NCBI RefSeq assembly: GCF_001442625.1
Contig: NZ_LMZQ01000020.1
Location: 62,001-126,000, forward strand
Reading direction: 5' to 3'
DNA length: 64,000 bases
Source: Pedobacter ginsenosidimutans
Lineage (GTDB): Bacteria > Bacteroidota > Bacteroidia > Sphingobacteriales > Sphingobacteriaceae
Under the pieces are notes generated by a model. The model ran no database searches. It worked only from the letters and a program-made list of their open reading frames with translations, and was not told the origin of the DNA. Each line of letters starts with the position of its first letter. The first letter of the stretch is position 1. Below are positions 17,914 to 26,686 of the stretch, piece after piece. A program made the position numbers and the translations under genes.

Positions 17914-18978
17914 ATGAGAATCATCAGTTGCATTAGCCTATTGCTGGTATTGCCAGCAATAGCGTTTATTACCGTTAATGAAGACCCAACCATCAATCAG
18001 ATTCAGGTAATTGGTTCGCACAACAGTTATAAGCAAGCCATCGATCCGGCATTATTTACCATGTTTAAGAAAAAGGATTCAGTATCTGCCAGTAAGATCG
18101 ATTATGAGCACATTTCTATGCCCGAACAATTAAATATGGGATTAAGAAACCTGGAGATTGATGTTTATGCTGATTCTGCTGGTGGTCGTTATGCGCATCC
18201 AAAAGGTTTAGATTGGGCGAAAGATCAACCTGCTTTTGATGCTTCCGGAGAAATGAAAAAACCTGGTTTTAAGGTTTTACACATCCCCGACCTCGATTTT
18301 AGAAGCTCTGTACCAACTTTTGTAAGGGCTTTAAAAGTGTTGCGTACCTGGTCGGAAGCTCATGCAGATCATACCCCGGTTTTTATTACGCTTGAGGCTA
18401 AAGATGATTCGATAAAAAAACCAGGATTTACATCACCAGAATTATTTACGCCAAAGGTTTTTGATGAACTGGATAAAGTGATATTAGAGAATTTAGGTAA
18501 AGAACATATCATTCTTCCTGATGAAGTAAGAGGTAAATACAGTTCTCTTGAAGATGCAGTACTTCATCAGCATTGGCCAAAATTGAGCCAGGCGAAAGGC
18601 AAATTTATTTTTGTACTGGATGCTAGCGGCAAAAAAAGAGCGACTTATATTCTAAATCATCCATCACTAAAAGGTCGTGTAATGTTTGCGAATTCAGATC
18701 CCGGCACACCCGAGGCTGCTTTTATGATTAGAAATAACCCGCAGGATAAACAGATTCCTGAACTGGTAAAAAAAGGTTACATCATTAGAACACGGGCCGA
18801 TAACGATACGCAACAGGCCCGTAAAAACGATATGGCTGATTTCAATGCGGCTTGTAATTCTGGCGCACAGGTTATCACAACAGATTATTATTTAAAAAGT
18901 ACACATTTTAATTCCGATTACGCTGTCAGCTTTGCTGGTGGCAAATACTACAGAGCTAATCCCTTATTTAAAAAGTAA
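17914..18978 (+). CDS. Calcium-dependent phosphoinositide phospholipase C-like protein
   Basis: A 354-residue exported PLC-like phosphodiesterase with a TIM-barrel fold. The signal sequence covers about residues 1-18. The first catalytic His is in QVIGSHNSYKQ (His36), followed by the metal/acid segment RNLEIDVYADSAGGRYAHP, VLHIPDLDFRSS, and VFITLEAKDD. This arrangement matches the bacterial Ca2+-dependent PI-PLC family (PI-PLC-C1-like). It would cleave a phosphodiester in a phosphoinositide or related lipid. It sits between susD (16-bp gap) and an alkaline phosphatase (7-bp gap), which implies a pathway: release a phosphorylated headgroup, dephosphorylate it, and import the product. Exact substrate not determined. 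Confidence 0.82.
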   Translation: MRIISCISLLLVLPAIAFITVNEDPTINQIQVIGSHNSYKQAIDPALFTMFKKKDSVSASKIDYEHISMPEQLNMGLRNLEIDVYADSAGGRYAHPKGLDWAKDQPAFDASGEMKKPGFKVLHIPDLDFRSSVPTFVRALKVLRTWSEAHADHTPVFITLEAKDDSIKKPGFTSPELFTPKVFDELDKVILENLGKEHIILPDEVRGKYSSLEDAVLHQHWPKLSQAKGKFIFVLDASGKKRATYILNHPSLKGRVMFANSDPGTPEAAFMIRNNPQDKQIPELVKKGYIIRTRADNDTQQARKNDMADFNAACNSGAQVITTDYYLKSTHFNSDYAVSFAGGKYYRANPLFKK

Positions 18979-18985
18979 ATAGAAT

Positions 18986-20389
18986 ATGAATAGAAGGTCA
19001 TTATTAAAAGGTGGATTGTTAGCAGGTTTAACTATTCCATTTACAGGTGTAAGTGATGTTATCGCTAAACCTATTGGCGGTTCAAAGAAAGCTAAAAACA
19101 TCATTATGATGGTAAGTGATGGCATGAGTATAGGAACGCTGAATATGGCTGATTTATATTCGAACAGAATACTGGGGGTTAGTAGTAAATGGTTAGGCTT
19201 GTACCGCGATAACAAGGCTGTTAGAGCATTAATGGATACGGCTTCTGCAAGCGCTATGGTTACCGATTCTGCAGCTGCAAGTTCATCCTGGGGTGGTGGT
19301 ATGCGGGTTCGAAACGGTTCGCTTAATGTAGGAATGAAAGGCGAAAAACCACAACCTATCCTTCAGAAATTTAAAGAAAAAGGTAAAAAGGTAGGTTGTG
19401 TAACTACTGTTCCCATAACGCACGCAACACCTGCTGGTTTTTGCATAAACATAGATAACCGTGGGGGGCAGGATATTATTGCAGAGCTATACCTGGGCCT
19501 AAAGTTTGATGTGATGATGGGTGGCGGACATAAGTATTTTGGAGAAAAACGTGCCGGAGGAAACCTGATTCCGAAATATTTAACCCAAGGTTATAAAGTA
19601 GTTGAAAATAGAGATGAAATGCTGGCTTTGAATAATAATAAGCCCGTTTTAGGTTTATTTGCCGAAGATGGACTGCCTTATGAAGTAGATAGAAAGCACG
19701 ATAAAAACCTAATGAAATCGACACCATCGTTAGCAGAAATGACGATGAAGGCTATCGATTTGATGAAAGATAATAAAGACGGGTTTGCTTTGCAGGTAGA
19801 AGGCGGAAAAGTAGATTGGGCAGCGCATTCAAATGATGTAAGTGGATTAATATTTGACCAGCTTGCTTTTGATGAAGCGGTTGGTAAGGTCATTGAATTT
19901 GCAGAAAAAGATGGAGAAACGCTGGTTATCATCACTACTGATCACGGGAATTCAAATCCTGGTTTATTTTATGCTGATGAAGCTGATAAAAAATTCGATA
20001 GTTTACAGAATTTTAAGCATAGCAACACCTGGTTGTTGGCGCAATTGAACCAATCCTTTAGCGAACAGAAAATTATCGATCTGATTAAAGAGAATCAAGG
20101 TTTTGAAATAAAACCAGATGAAGTTAAATCACTTTTAAATCATTTCAAAGATATTTCTCCCAACCAGTTATACAACGAGTCAAATCTTCCGTTTTACGAA
20201 TACGGAAAAATATTGGGCAAATATACCGATGTGCAATGGGCTGGTATGAACCATACCGGAGATTATGTTGAGCTTACCATGTTTGGCCCAGGTTCAGAAA
20301 ACTTAAAGCCTTTCATTAAAAATTTTGAACTGCATAATTTTATGTTAAAGGCGGCCGAAATGCCAGCGTCATTTTTAGTTAAGGCATAA
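18986..20389 (+). CDS. Alkaline phosphatase
   Basis: A 467-residue secreted alkaline phosphatase with a Tat-type leader (NRRSLLKGGLLAGLTIPFTG). Metal and catalytic motifs appear in order: IIMMVSDGMSIG (metal Asp), the nucleophile MVTDSAAASSSWGGG with the reactive Ser after TD, HATPAGFCINIDNRGGQDI, LQVEGGKVDWAAHSND (metal Asp and His), LVIITTDHGNSNPG, and a late His in WAGMNHTGDYVE. It hydrolyses phosphomonoesters in the periplasm or at the surface. A helical insert near residues 335-400 precedes the last metal His. It follows the PLC-like gene with 7 bp between and is followed 16 bp later by a PHP protein, all in one operon. Confidence 0.92.
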   Translation: MNRRSLLKGGLLAGLTIPFTGVSDVIAKPIGGSKKAKNIIMMVSDGMSIGTLNMADLYSNRILGVSSKWLGLYRDNKAVRALMDTASASAMVTDSAAASSSWGGGMRVRNGSLNVGMKGEKPQPILQKFKEKGKKVGCVTTVPITHATPAGFCINIDNRGGQDIIAELYLGLKFDVMMGGGHKYFGEKRAGGNLIPKYLTQGYKVVENRDEMLALNNNKPVLGLFAEDGLPYEVDRKHDKNLMKSTPSLAEMTMKAIDLMKDNKDGFALQVEGGKVDWAAHSNDVSGLIFDQLAFDEAVGKVIEFAEKDGETLVIITTDHGNSNPGLFYADEADKKFDSLQNFKHSNTWLLAQLNQSFSEQKIIDLIKENQGFEIKPDEVKSLLNHFKDISPNQLYNESNLPFYEYGKILGKYTDVQWAGMNHTGDYVELTMFGPGSENLKPFIKNFELHNFMLKAAEMPASFLVKA

Positions 20390-20405
20390 ATAATTTCAAA
20401 CCGCA

Positions 20406-21596
20406 ATGCAGGTAATTTTTAAAAAAATAAAAGTAAAGTGTAAAACAAGAATTCCGATTATATGTATCGCTATACTTTTGAATGTAAGTATTGTAAAAGC
20501 TCAACAAAATACAACTAAACCTGTTTTACTTTCAAAAGGATTTTGGTTAAAAGGCGACTTACATGTGCATTCACGGCATAGTACAGAATCATCGAATAAT
20601 TCGATTCAAAAGATCATTAATTTTTCTAAATCTGTTAAAATGGATTATGTGTGTATTACAGATCACGATAATCATGTAGATGGCGATGTGGAACACCATA
20701 CCTGGGCAGATCCAGAATTTAAATCAGACTCGCTTCTATTGCTATACGGTGCAGAATGGACGACAACCAGAGGTCATGGAAATGTATTTTCTGATAAACC
20801 CTATCATCATAAACGCTTATTTGATGTTCGTGATGAACGTGATGTTAATATTGGTAAAGTGAAGAAGTCTCTTAATATTCACTTATCAGCAAACCATCCA
20901 AGCGGAAAAGACAATTTTGGTTTTTCTTATGATTTGGTTCAATCGATTGAAGTTTGGAATTCGTCAGTTTGGCCAAAAAATGCAAATGCGATTATGATTT
21001 GGGATGATATGCTTTCATCAGGAAGAATGATGACGGGAAGAGGAGGAAGCGATGCACATCATGGTGTACCTACAGGAGCTGAAAAACCAGGTGCAAATAC
21101 TTATCAGGCCGAATATAATTATGTTGGTACACCAACAACCTGGGTTTTTGCAAAGGAAAAAAATTTAACGGCAATTGTTGATGCGCTAACTCATGGAAAG
21201 GTTTCGGTGAGTTCAAATCCTTTCGCGCCGAGAGTAGAATTTTATGCTGATGCAAATGAAGACGGTAAATTTGAGCTGATGATGGGAGATAATGCCATTT
21301 CTAAAGGTAAACCTGTAAAATTTTTGGTTCAGTTAATTGGTAATACTTTACCAGATGCAGATTACACCATTACCATCATTAAAAATGGAAAGAAATTGAA
21401 TACTTACCATGCTAAAGGCGAAATACCAACGGTTCAATTTGAAGATACACCAGAAACAAGAGGGAGAAGCTATTATCGTGTGACTGTCGAAGGTGTAAAT
21501 ACACCTTATCCACAAGTGCCAAAATCTATGGCTTTAAGTGAAAATATGGTTGCTTTATCAAATCCGATTTATTTTAACTTCGACCCAAAATTTTAG
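20406..21596 (+). CDS. PHP-domain metallo-phosphohydrolase (CehA/McbA type), exported
   Basis: A 396-residue protein with a signal sequence (IPIICIAILLNVSIVKAQ, about residues 18-35) and a PHP metal-dependent phosphoesterase domain. Metal-binding motifs are GDLHVHSRHS, DYVCITDHDNHVDGD, HLSANHPSG, and GRGGSDAHHG. A C-terminal beta-rich part (VEFYADANEDGKFELMMGD, then ITIIKNGKKLNTYHAKGE) follows, as in CehA-like secreted hydrolases. The substrate may be a phosphodiester or phosphomonoester liberated by the neighbouring phospholipase and phosphatase. It is the last gene of the operon. No clear terminator follows. Confidence 0.85.
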   Translation: MQVIFKKIKVKCKTRIPIICIAILLNVSIVKAQQNTTKPVLLSKGFWLKGDLHVHSRHSTESSNNSIQKIINFSKSVKMDYVCITDHDNHVDGDVEHHTWADPEFKSDSLLLLYGAEWTTTRGHGNVFSDKPYHHKRLFDVRDERDVNIGKVKKSLNIHLSANHPSGKDNFGFSYDLVQSIEVWNSSVWPKNANAIMIWDDMLSSGRMMTGRGGSDAHHGVPTGAEKPGANTYQAEYNYVGTPTTWVFAKEKNLTAIVDALTHGKVSVSSNPFAPRVEFYADANEDGKFELMMGDNAISKGKPVKFLVQLIGNTLPDADYTITIIKNGKKLNTYHAKGEIPTVQFEDTPETRGRSYYRVTVEGVNTPYPQVPKSMALSENMVALSNPIYFNFDPKF

Positions 21597-21660
21597 ATTT
21601 TCTTTAAAATCATTTAAAAACGAAATATAAAGTCTGTCAAAAGAAGCTGTATCATAAGTT

Positions 21661-21800
21661 GTGATTCCATTCGAACTTGCCACGTTGATCTTGTCTAAAC
21701 GCTTTGCACTGCTTTCAGGTAATCTATGTTGCGCCAGTTGTGGCCCACTGCCTACTTTGCCCGGGAATGCACCATTTGCGCCTTTTGAATACGTTGCCAT
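21661..21800 (-). pseudogene. Remnant of a DUF6266-like gene
   Basis: The minus-strand frame begins MATYSKGANGAFPGKVGS, which matches the conserved start of DUF6266 proteins as I recall them (MATYSKGxNGxFSGKVG). The usual next segment is missing, and after a few residues (PQLAQ) the frame loses similarity and runs into the 3' end of the PHP gene. Full members are about 200 residues, so this is a deletion relic. Identification rests on memory of the family motif. Confidence 0.35.
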
Positions 21801-22353
21801 AATTTTTGTTTTTTTAGGTAAAAAAATGTTTGTTCAAAAAAGGATTGCTGTTTATACCGCTATGTTTAAATCCATGCCCAAACCTAGCGGCTTAAAAGCA
21901 TTGGCGCCTCATTTTGAGCTAAAATGAGCTAAATTGAGCCAAATTAACACCGATTATGAGCTAAAATGAGCCGTTACGGTTGGCCCGTGTTGCCACAGCC
22001 AGGCCACTTGTGGCAGCCTGCTTAAGGGCAGCATAACCGTAAGCGGTGTTGCCATTCTGCGAAAGCAAGCGTTGGCTTTACCTTTTAGGTAGAGAAAAGG
22101 TAACGCCGGGGTAAGCCTGGGGTAACGTTGGGGTTAACCTGGTAGCAACAAAGGGTAAACAACAAGTAAAGCAGGGGTAATTAAATACGGCCCTTTTGCT
22201 GGCTCTCCAGGTAGGCAGCCAGTAAATCTTTCAGGCAAAAACGATCGCAGCCAAGTAGTTTTATAGGCTTTAATGGCCAACAGATGTTCCGCAATCCTGT
22301 CTTTTCATGCAGAACAATAATCAAAAATATCTACAGGGAGGCTGCCGTCATCA
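21801..22353. other. Non-coding region with scattered short repeats
   Basis: No convincing gene. GAGCTAAAATGAGC occurs twice (near 21916 and 21958), and a GC-richer stretch runs from 21965 to 22260 with many CTGCC/GGCAG words. The base composition differs from the neighbouring operon, consistent with foreign or decayed DNA next to the island boundary at 22354. Confidence 0.4.
22104..22146. repeat. Imperfect 11-bp tandem repeat
   Basis: Successive units CGCCGGGGTAA, GCCTGGGGTAA, CGTTGGGGTTA and ACCTGGTAGC have a period of 11 bp. The array is short and degenerate, not CRISPR-like, and has no visible coding role. Confidence 0.5.
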
Positions 22354-22451
22354 AAACAGCCTTTAAATAACCTGTAGCATAGTTTCCCGAGCAACAAAAA
22401 ACCCCTCAAAGTCTTCCTTAAAGGGGTTTAAAGCAGTGGGCCCACCTGGGC
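22354..22451. repeat. Distal island repeat (att-like) with copy of tRNA 3' end
   Basis: These 98 bp match 28028-28125 with only four mismatches, all in the loop of the enclosed terminator hairpin. The last part, TGGGCCCACCTGGG, is the 3' end of the tRNA(CAU) gene located intact at 28111-28184. The rest of the tRNA is absent here, although CTTGAACC follows 5 bp later and may be a degenerate continuation. This is the pattern of the far attachment site of an island that entered a tRNA 3' end. Confidence 0.75.
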
Positions 22452-22620
22452 GCTTCTTGAACCATTTTCTGCCTGATTTGCATTTAATCGAAGATTTGAC
22501 AAAAAACATAACATAGCATTCAATACTTATTGATTGCTCTATTTCTGCTTAATGATTTGCTGTATAGTTTCAAAATACTATAAAGTATTGTTTGATCAGG
22601 TTTGTGTGTTACTTAAATGC

Positions 22621-22659
22621 AAAAAGAAAGCGGCTTAGGAGATTTTCCGAGCCGCTTTC
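22621..22659 (-). terminator. Rho-independent terminator of the island lipoprotein gene
   Basis: A perfect 10-bp stem (GAAAGCGGCT at 22626-22635 with AGCCGCTTTC at 22650-22659) is followed by T on the minus strand and starts 5 bases past the stop codon. Confidence 0.85.
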
Positions 22660-22663
22660 TTTG

Positions 22664-23377
22664 TTATTTGAATTGGGATGGTTTACTGCTAATGGTATTT
22701 CTTTCGGTAATCATAGCAGTTTTGCTATTAAAATCTGTAGGTCCAGAAGTATAATCGCCATCAAAGGCAACTCTGCCTTGTCCCTCTGCAATGGTATTAG
22801 GTCCGGTGTGAGAATCATCGATGTTTATGATACCTGCAATTCCGTTTTTAATATTATTACCATCTTTTTCTCCAGACATTAAAAAAGCGTAAAAATTATA
22901 ACCACCGTTTCTGTACGCTTTTACCTTTCCGTAAACGGTAAATTTATTTCCGCTTCCACTAATAGCGGTTACAACACTGGTATCTGCTGCACCAATAAAG
23001 TTTTTGCCCAACATTTTTATGCTGAAATCGCTGGTACTTTGCTCATAAAGTTTAACTACGCCGTCAATAAGCACATAACCTGGCTGATAGCTATCGTATG
23101 GTATATTACTGCTTTTTATGGTGAAAGGCTTAAATAAATAAGAACCATCGATATTTGGGGGCGTAGTACCCTTATTTATAGTAAAACCCAGTTTGGTCAA
23201 GCTATCCACATACTGTTGCGGAATAATATCTTCTATTTTCTTACTTAAGATTTCTTCATCGCTCGGATTAATATCTTTGTTTTTAGAGCAAGCCGCAAAT
23301 TGCAGCACGGCACCTACTATTAAAGCAAATGCACATCCTTTGACTAGCATAGTAAAGTTTGTTGTTGTTTTTTTCAT
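22664..23377 (-). CDS. Putative lipoprotein of unknown function
   Basis: A 237-residue protein with a signal peptide and lipobox (VLQFAACSKNKD). I chose the Met of MKKTTTNFT as start because the 18 upstream residues in the open frame lack signal-peptide logic. After a short helical part (EEILSKKIEDIIPQQYVDSLTKLGFTINKG) comes a beta-rich domain with VDGVVKLYEQS-, KFTVYGKVKAYRNGGYNFYAFLMSGEKDGNNIKNGIAGI- and ITERNTISSKPSQFK-type strands. The opening helical motif resembles the pre-domain of the HEIGH protease at 12046 (a QQIKSLGF / VDSLTKLGF element), but no protease motif is present. Function not recognised. Last gene on the left side of the island. Confidence 0.7.
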   Translation of the reverse strand: MKKTTTNFTMLVKGCAFALIVGAVLQFAACSKNKDINPSDEEILSKKIEDIIPQQYVDSLTKLGFTINKGTTPPNIDGSYLFKPFTIKSSNIPYDSYQPGYVLIDGVVKLYEQSTSDFSIKMLGKNFIGAADTSVVTAISGSGNKFTVYGKVKAYRNGGYNFYAFLMSGEKDGNNIKNGIAGIINIDDSHTGPNTIAEGQGRVAFDGDYTSGPTDFNSKTAMITERNTISSKPSQFK

Positions 23378-23431
23378 TATGCAATTTTTAATTATAAGTT
23401 TTAAAATACCCAATTGCAACTGCAGTGCCAA

Positions 23432-24303
23432 TATCCAATAATTTGGCTCAAATAGATTAAAAACAACTATAAACCACTATATAAATCTACCTAAAACCAG
23501 GTATTTCCATTAATTTTTAAACAAAACTGCTGTCCTTTTTTCTTACGGTCTTTTTGTAGTTGCTTATTTTTTTGAAAAGCAGACTTTATTGATTTTGATA
23601 AGTTCTGAAAATGTTATCCAAGTGGATATGGGAGGGAATATATAAGTGAGGTGCTATTAAATTTTATCGGCTGCATACAGATGGATCAATTATCTATAGA
23701 GATAAAATTATTCCTGTAAGAAGTGAAAAAGAGCAGGCTGATTATGTGGAAACACAAAGTGAAACTGTTAAGCGATAGTGATACAGACAGCGTTTTTGTA
23801 TTCGTTTTTGCTTTTCCAGTTATGCTATACAGCGAAGAAAGATAAAGATAGGATTGCATTTTCTTTGGTCAAATCATTTTCCAAGGATGATCCTCGTTCG
23901 AAAAAAATTCCAAACTGGGAAGCGAAAGAGGCGTTTCATCGATTAGAAAAAGTTTATGATAAATTGTCAAATCAATAAATCTATTATGATAATAATTAGT
24001 AAACAGTCCGCCATCACTTTACAAGACAGACTGTTTTGTAATTTTATTGACCTAAAAAAAATGTTCAGGTCAAACTTATTAGTTAATAAATGAATTCCAA
24101 AACATTAGGCAAGAGATTTTGAGAAATCAATTGGTCTAATATTTTTTAGGTTTCTAAAAAATAAGTATTTTTATGTAAATCAAATTTATTGACATAATTA
24201 ATTTCATGCTTCAACTCCTAACCGTATCTCTATTATAAAACTAGATCTTGTCAAAGACCCTGAAAGATGATTCAAGATATCTTTTAAATATTATCTATCA
24301 AAT
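23432..24303. other. Mostly non-coding island DNA with short protein-like fragments
   Basis: AT-rich DNA with no complete recognised gene. A frame from about 23652 reads GAIKFYRLHTDGSIIYRDK and continues through KIIPVRSEKEQADYVET before a stop at 23776. It has no start codon and may be a fragment of a lost gene. The small frame at 23778 follows directly. Confidence 0.35.
23778..23978 (+). CDS. Short frame of unknown function, possible gene fragment
   Basis: A 66-residue frame with a GTG start. The first 19 residues are hydrophobic (FLYSFLLFQLC) and the remainder is charged (DPRSKKIPNWEAKEAFHRLEKVYDKLSNQ) and protein-like. It starts right after the stop of another start-less fragment, so both may come from one frameshifted gene. 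I do not recognise a family and would not rely on it. Confidence 0.25.
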   Translation: MIQTAFLYSFLLFQLCYTAKKDKDRIAFSLVKSFSKDDPRSKKIPNWEAKEAFHRLEKVYDKLSNQ

Positions 24304-24305
24304 CC

Positions 24306-24338
24306 AAAAATCCCATTCAATAAATATTGGATGGGATT
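24306..24338 (-). terminator. Probable terminator of the SDR gene
   Basis: A 12-bp stem (AATCCCATTCAA with TTGGATGGGATT, one G-U) is followed on the minus strand by a short T-rich run, 21 bases past the SDR stop. Confidence 0.6.
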
Positions 24339-24358
24339 ACTAGATTATAAATATATCC

Positions 24359-25117
24359 TTAAAGATTAAAACCTCCGGTAACTTCAACTCTTTGACCGTT
24401 GATCCATTTTGATTCATTCGAACACAAGAAAGCAACCACGCTTCCAATGTCATCCGGCAAACCCACTCTTCCTAAAGCTGTTTGGGAAGCCAACTGTTGA
24501 TTAAATTCTGCAACATCACGAAGAACTCCACCTCCAAAATCTGTTTCAATCGCACCCGGAGCAACAGAATTCACTCTGATTTTTCTAACTCCCAATTCCA
24601 AAGCCATATATCTTGACAAAGAGTCCACTGCCGCTTTCATCGGCCCATAAGCAGAATAGCCTCCGTATGACCATCTTGCCAAACCTGAGGAAGTGTTCAC
24701 GATAGAACTTCCGTCATTCAGTAATGGTAATAATTTTTGGGATAAGAAATAAGGTCCTTTGAAGTGCATATTTGTCATCGCATCCAACGTTTCTTCAGTG
24801 GTTGTTTCAAAACTTTCGTTGATTCCGATCCCTGCATTGTTTACCAATGCATCCAATTTTGCTGAACCAAGTTGTGAATCCAAGATTTCTTTCACTTCGC
24901 TCGTAAATTGGTCAAAACCTAAAGTCGTAGAAATATCCAAAGACAAAGCAAATGCCTTCTGTCCGATTGATTCAATATCTTTTACTACTTCATCCGCAAA
25001 TTCCTTTTTTGTTTGATAAGTCAAGATAATATCAAATCCTTTTTTTGCCAATTGTAAAGCTGAATCTTTACCTAATCCACGACTTGCTCCAGTCACCAAT
25101 GCTATTTTACTTGCCAT
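24359..25117 (-). CDS. SDR family NAD(P)-dependent oxidoreductase
   Basis: A 252-residue classical short-chain dehydrogenase/reductase. The nucleotide-binding motif TGASRGLG is at residues 10-17, the NNAG motif (VNNAGIGI) near 95, the catalytic Ser in IVNTSSGLARW, and the catalytic YxxxK in SAYGPMKAAV. The ending KWINGQRVEVTGGFNL is typical of the FabG-like subgroup. It probably reduces or oxidises a small carbonyl or alcohol; the substrate is unknown. It is 82 bp downstream of an AraC regulator on the same strand, and two copies of a 16-bp motif in that gap suggest direct control by the regulator. Confidence 0.9.
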   Translation of the reverse strand: MASKIALVTGASRGLGKDSALQLAKKGFDIILTYQTKKEFADEVVKDIESIGQKAFALSLDISTTLGFDQFTSEVKEILDSQLGSAKLDALVNNAGIGINESFETTTEETLDAMTNMHFKGPYFLSQKLLPLLNDGSSIVNTSSGLARWSYGGYSAYGPMKAAVDSLSRYMALELGVRKIRVNSVAPGAIETDFGGGVLRDVAEFNQQLASQTALGRVGLPDDIGSVVAFLCSNESKWINGQRVEVTGGFNL

Positions 25118-25167
25118 TTTTCTTTTATTTAATTATGGTACAAAGTTCAAGAAATATCCATCAACCA

Positions 25168-25204
25168 GCTTGTATAAATCAAATCAAAGTTTGTACAAAT
25201 CAAA
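25168..25204 (-). promoter_or_regulatory. Tandem operator-like motifs upstream of the SDR gene
   Basis: On the plus strand GCTTGTATAAATCAAA (25168-25183) and GTTTGTACAAATCAAA (25189-25204) differ at two positions and start 21 bp apart, two helical turns. A third copy lies just before the AraC gene at 26144. The second copy overlaps the araC stop codon. Direct repeats two turns apart are the usual target of AraC-family dimers. Confidence 0.6.
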
Positions 25205-26141
25205 CAGTTTGTAGTTCACGGAAATGTTGAGGCGATTGCTGACTGTATTTCTTGAAAAACTTGGAAAAATGGGCGAGTTCCTCAAAACCTAAAGTAAAAG
25301 CGATCTCCGAAATATTCCATTGTGTTTGAGATAGCAGTATTTTTGATTCCTGATAAATCCGGCTTCCTATGATCTCGCCAGTCGTCCTTCCCGTTGTTTC
25401 CTTCAAGACTCTGTTGAGATGATTCACATGCACCCCTAATATTCCAGCAAAATCTGCCGGGGTTTTCAATTGTAGTAACTGCCTGATATTTTCAATAGGA
25501 AATTGTCTTTCCAGAAGTTCGATGAATAATGTAGTAGTTCTGGATGAAGCGCTTTTCTTATTTTCAAGAGGCAGAACTGGTTTTAATTTCTGACCAAAAT
25601 GAATTAGTTCCATCAGATAATTTCTAAGTAAATCATATTTATAAATGTAATCAGAATTAATTTCTTCGTGCATTTTTTGAAATATAGCCTCAAATTGATG
25701 AAACTGTTCTGTTGTGATTTGAAAAATAAAATCACTATTGACCGAGAAAACCGAAAGATTATCAAGCTCTAGCCCAATCTTGGTAACTGGTAAAAAATCT
25801 TTTGTAAAAACACAAAAATGCCCAGCTTGCTCGGTGCGAAGATTCGTGTAACAGTGATTGGTTTTCGGGGAAGCAAACAAAATTGCGCAATCTTCGATGT
25901 CAATGGTTTTGCCATCATATTCAACCTTGTTCTTACCATCAATTAAACTTATTTTATAGTAAGTTTGCCTATTACAAGGCATTTTGGTTTTCAATTTGAA
26001 AGCTCTGTAGATTTTAGGAATATTAAAGACATTAAAATGACCAATGTCATTATGGATATTTTCAGCCAAAAATTGACTGATAACGGGACAAGAATCTCCC
26101 AAAATCTCCTGATAAAACTTTTTGATGGTAATTGAACTCAT
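25200..26141 (-). CDS. AraC family transcriptional regulator
   Basis: A 313-residue regulator starting at MSSITIKKFYQEILG. The frame is open a further 21 codons upstream, but a likely operator occupies that DNA. The N-terminal part has a cupin-like sensor domain (YYKISLIDGKNKVEYDGKTIDIEDCAILFASP). The C-terminal about 100 residues carry the AraC double helix-turn-helix (TPADFAGILGVHVNHLNRVLKETTGRTTGEIIGSRI, then WNISEIAFTLGFEELAHFSKFFKKYSQQSPQHFREL). The SDR gene follows. A shared 16-bp motif upstream of both genes points to autoregulation and control of the SDR. The inducer is unknown. Confidence 0.9.
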   Translation of the reverse strand: MSSITIKKFYQEILGDSCPVISQFLAENIHNDIGHFNVFNIPKIYRAFKLKTKMPCNRQTYYKISLIDGKNKVEYDGKTIDIEDCAILFASPKTNHCYTNLRTEQAGHFCVFTKDFLPVTKIGLELDNLSVFSVNSDFIFQITTEQFHQFEAIFQKMHEEINSDYIYKYDLLRNYLMELIHFGQKLKPVLPLENKKSASSRTTTLFIELLERQFPIENIRQLLQLKTPADFAGILGVHVNHLNRVLKETTGRTTGEIIGSRIYQESKILLSQTQWNISEIAFTLGFEELAHFSKFFKKYSQQSPQHFRELQTV

Positions 26142-26143
26142 TA

Positions 26144-26159
26144 GCTTGTAAAAATCAAA
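26144..26159 (-). promoter_or_regulatory. Third operator-like motif, upstream of the AraC gene
   Basis: GCTTGTAAAAATCAAA on the plus strand ends 3 bases before the chosen start codon of the AraC gene. It shares 14 of 16 positions with both copies near 25168-25204. Its position would suit autorepression. Confidence 0.5.
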
Positions 26160-26204
26160 TATAATGATTTTAATTTTCGCAGCCGGAAAATTCGGCGGCC
26201 CCAT

Positions 26205-26487
26205 AGCATACCTTTCCCACTACACGCTAAACATCATTCTTTTCTATTCTAATACATCTCTATTGCTTAGAATTTAATGATGCAAAAAAGGATTGGAGAC
26301 CGTTTTTCTTATTCGTCTTTTTAAAAACCATGATTGATGCCTCACTCCTCGCACGGGTTGGCATTTTATTAACCTCCCCTATCTACTACAAACAACTTTC
26401 AGCGTCCTGTTTTTCATGGATTTATCCTGCTTCTATTTCATGTTCAATCAAGTGTTTAAGTCATGAAAATAGCGGGTTTATATATAA
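26205..26487. other. Intergenic region, no gene seen
   Basis: AT-rich island DNA without a convincing frame, hairpin or RNA gene. Confidence 0.35.
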
Positions 26488-26583
26488 GGATTAGTACCGA
26501 AAAGAGAGATTATTGGTTCGATCTTTCCAGAAAAATTGAGTTTTGATGGAGAGCATGCCAAAAACCTAGAAGAATACGTTTAA
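26488..26583 (+). pseudogene. Relic of a serine recombinase C-terminus
   Basis: After a stop at 26485 the frame reads REIIGSIFPEKLSFDGEHAK and ends at a stop at 26581. The pattern (L/I)xxSIFPEKLxFDG is one I associate with the C-terminal end of resolvase-type recombinases of Bacteroidota. No catalytic domain is present. It would be the last trace of the recombination module of the island. Identification is by memory of the motif only. Confidence 0.35.
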
Positions 26584-26686
26584 ATCAACATACGCCCGCT
26601 ACGAAAATTTTGCAGCAGCCATTGTTGTATAACATGGTATTGGGTCTGTATCTTTATGCAAATAAGTACTACTAGTTTGCATAGGT

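Noticed and set aside
22104..22146. Short tandem units as a CRISPR-like array
   Set aside because: Units are 11 bp with no spacers and are degenerate; no cas gene is in the window.
26205..26480. Additional gene between the AraC regulator and the recombinase relic
   Set aside because: Stops in all frames and no protein-like stretch longer than about 25 residues.
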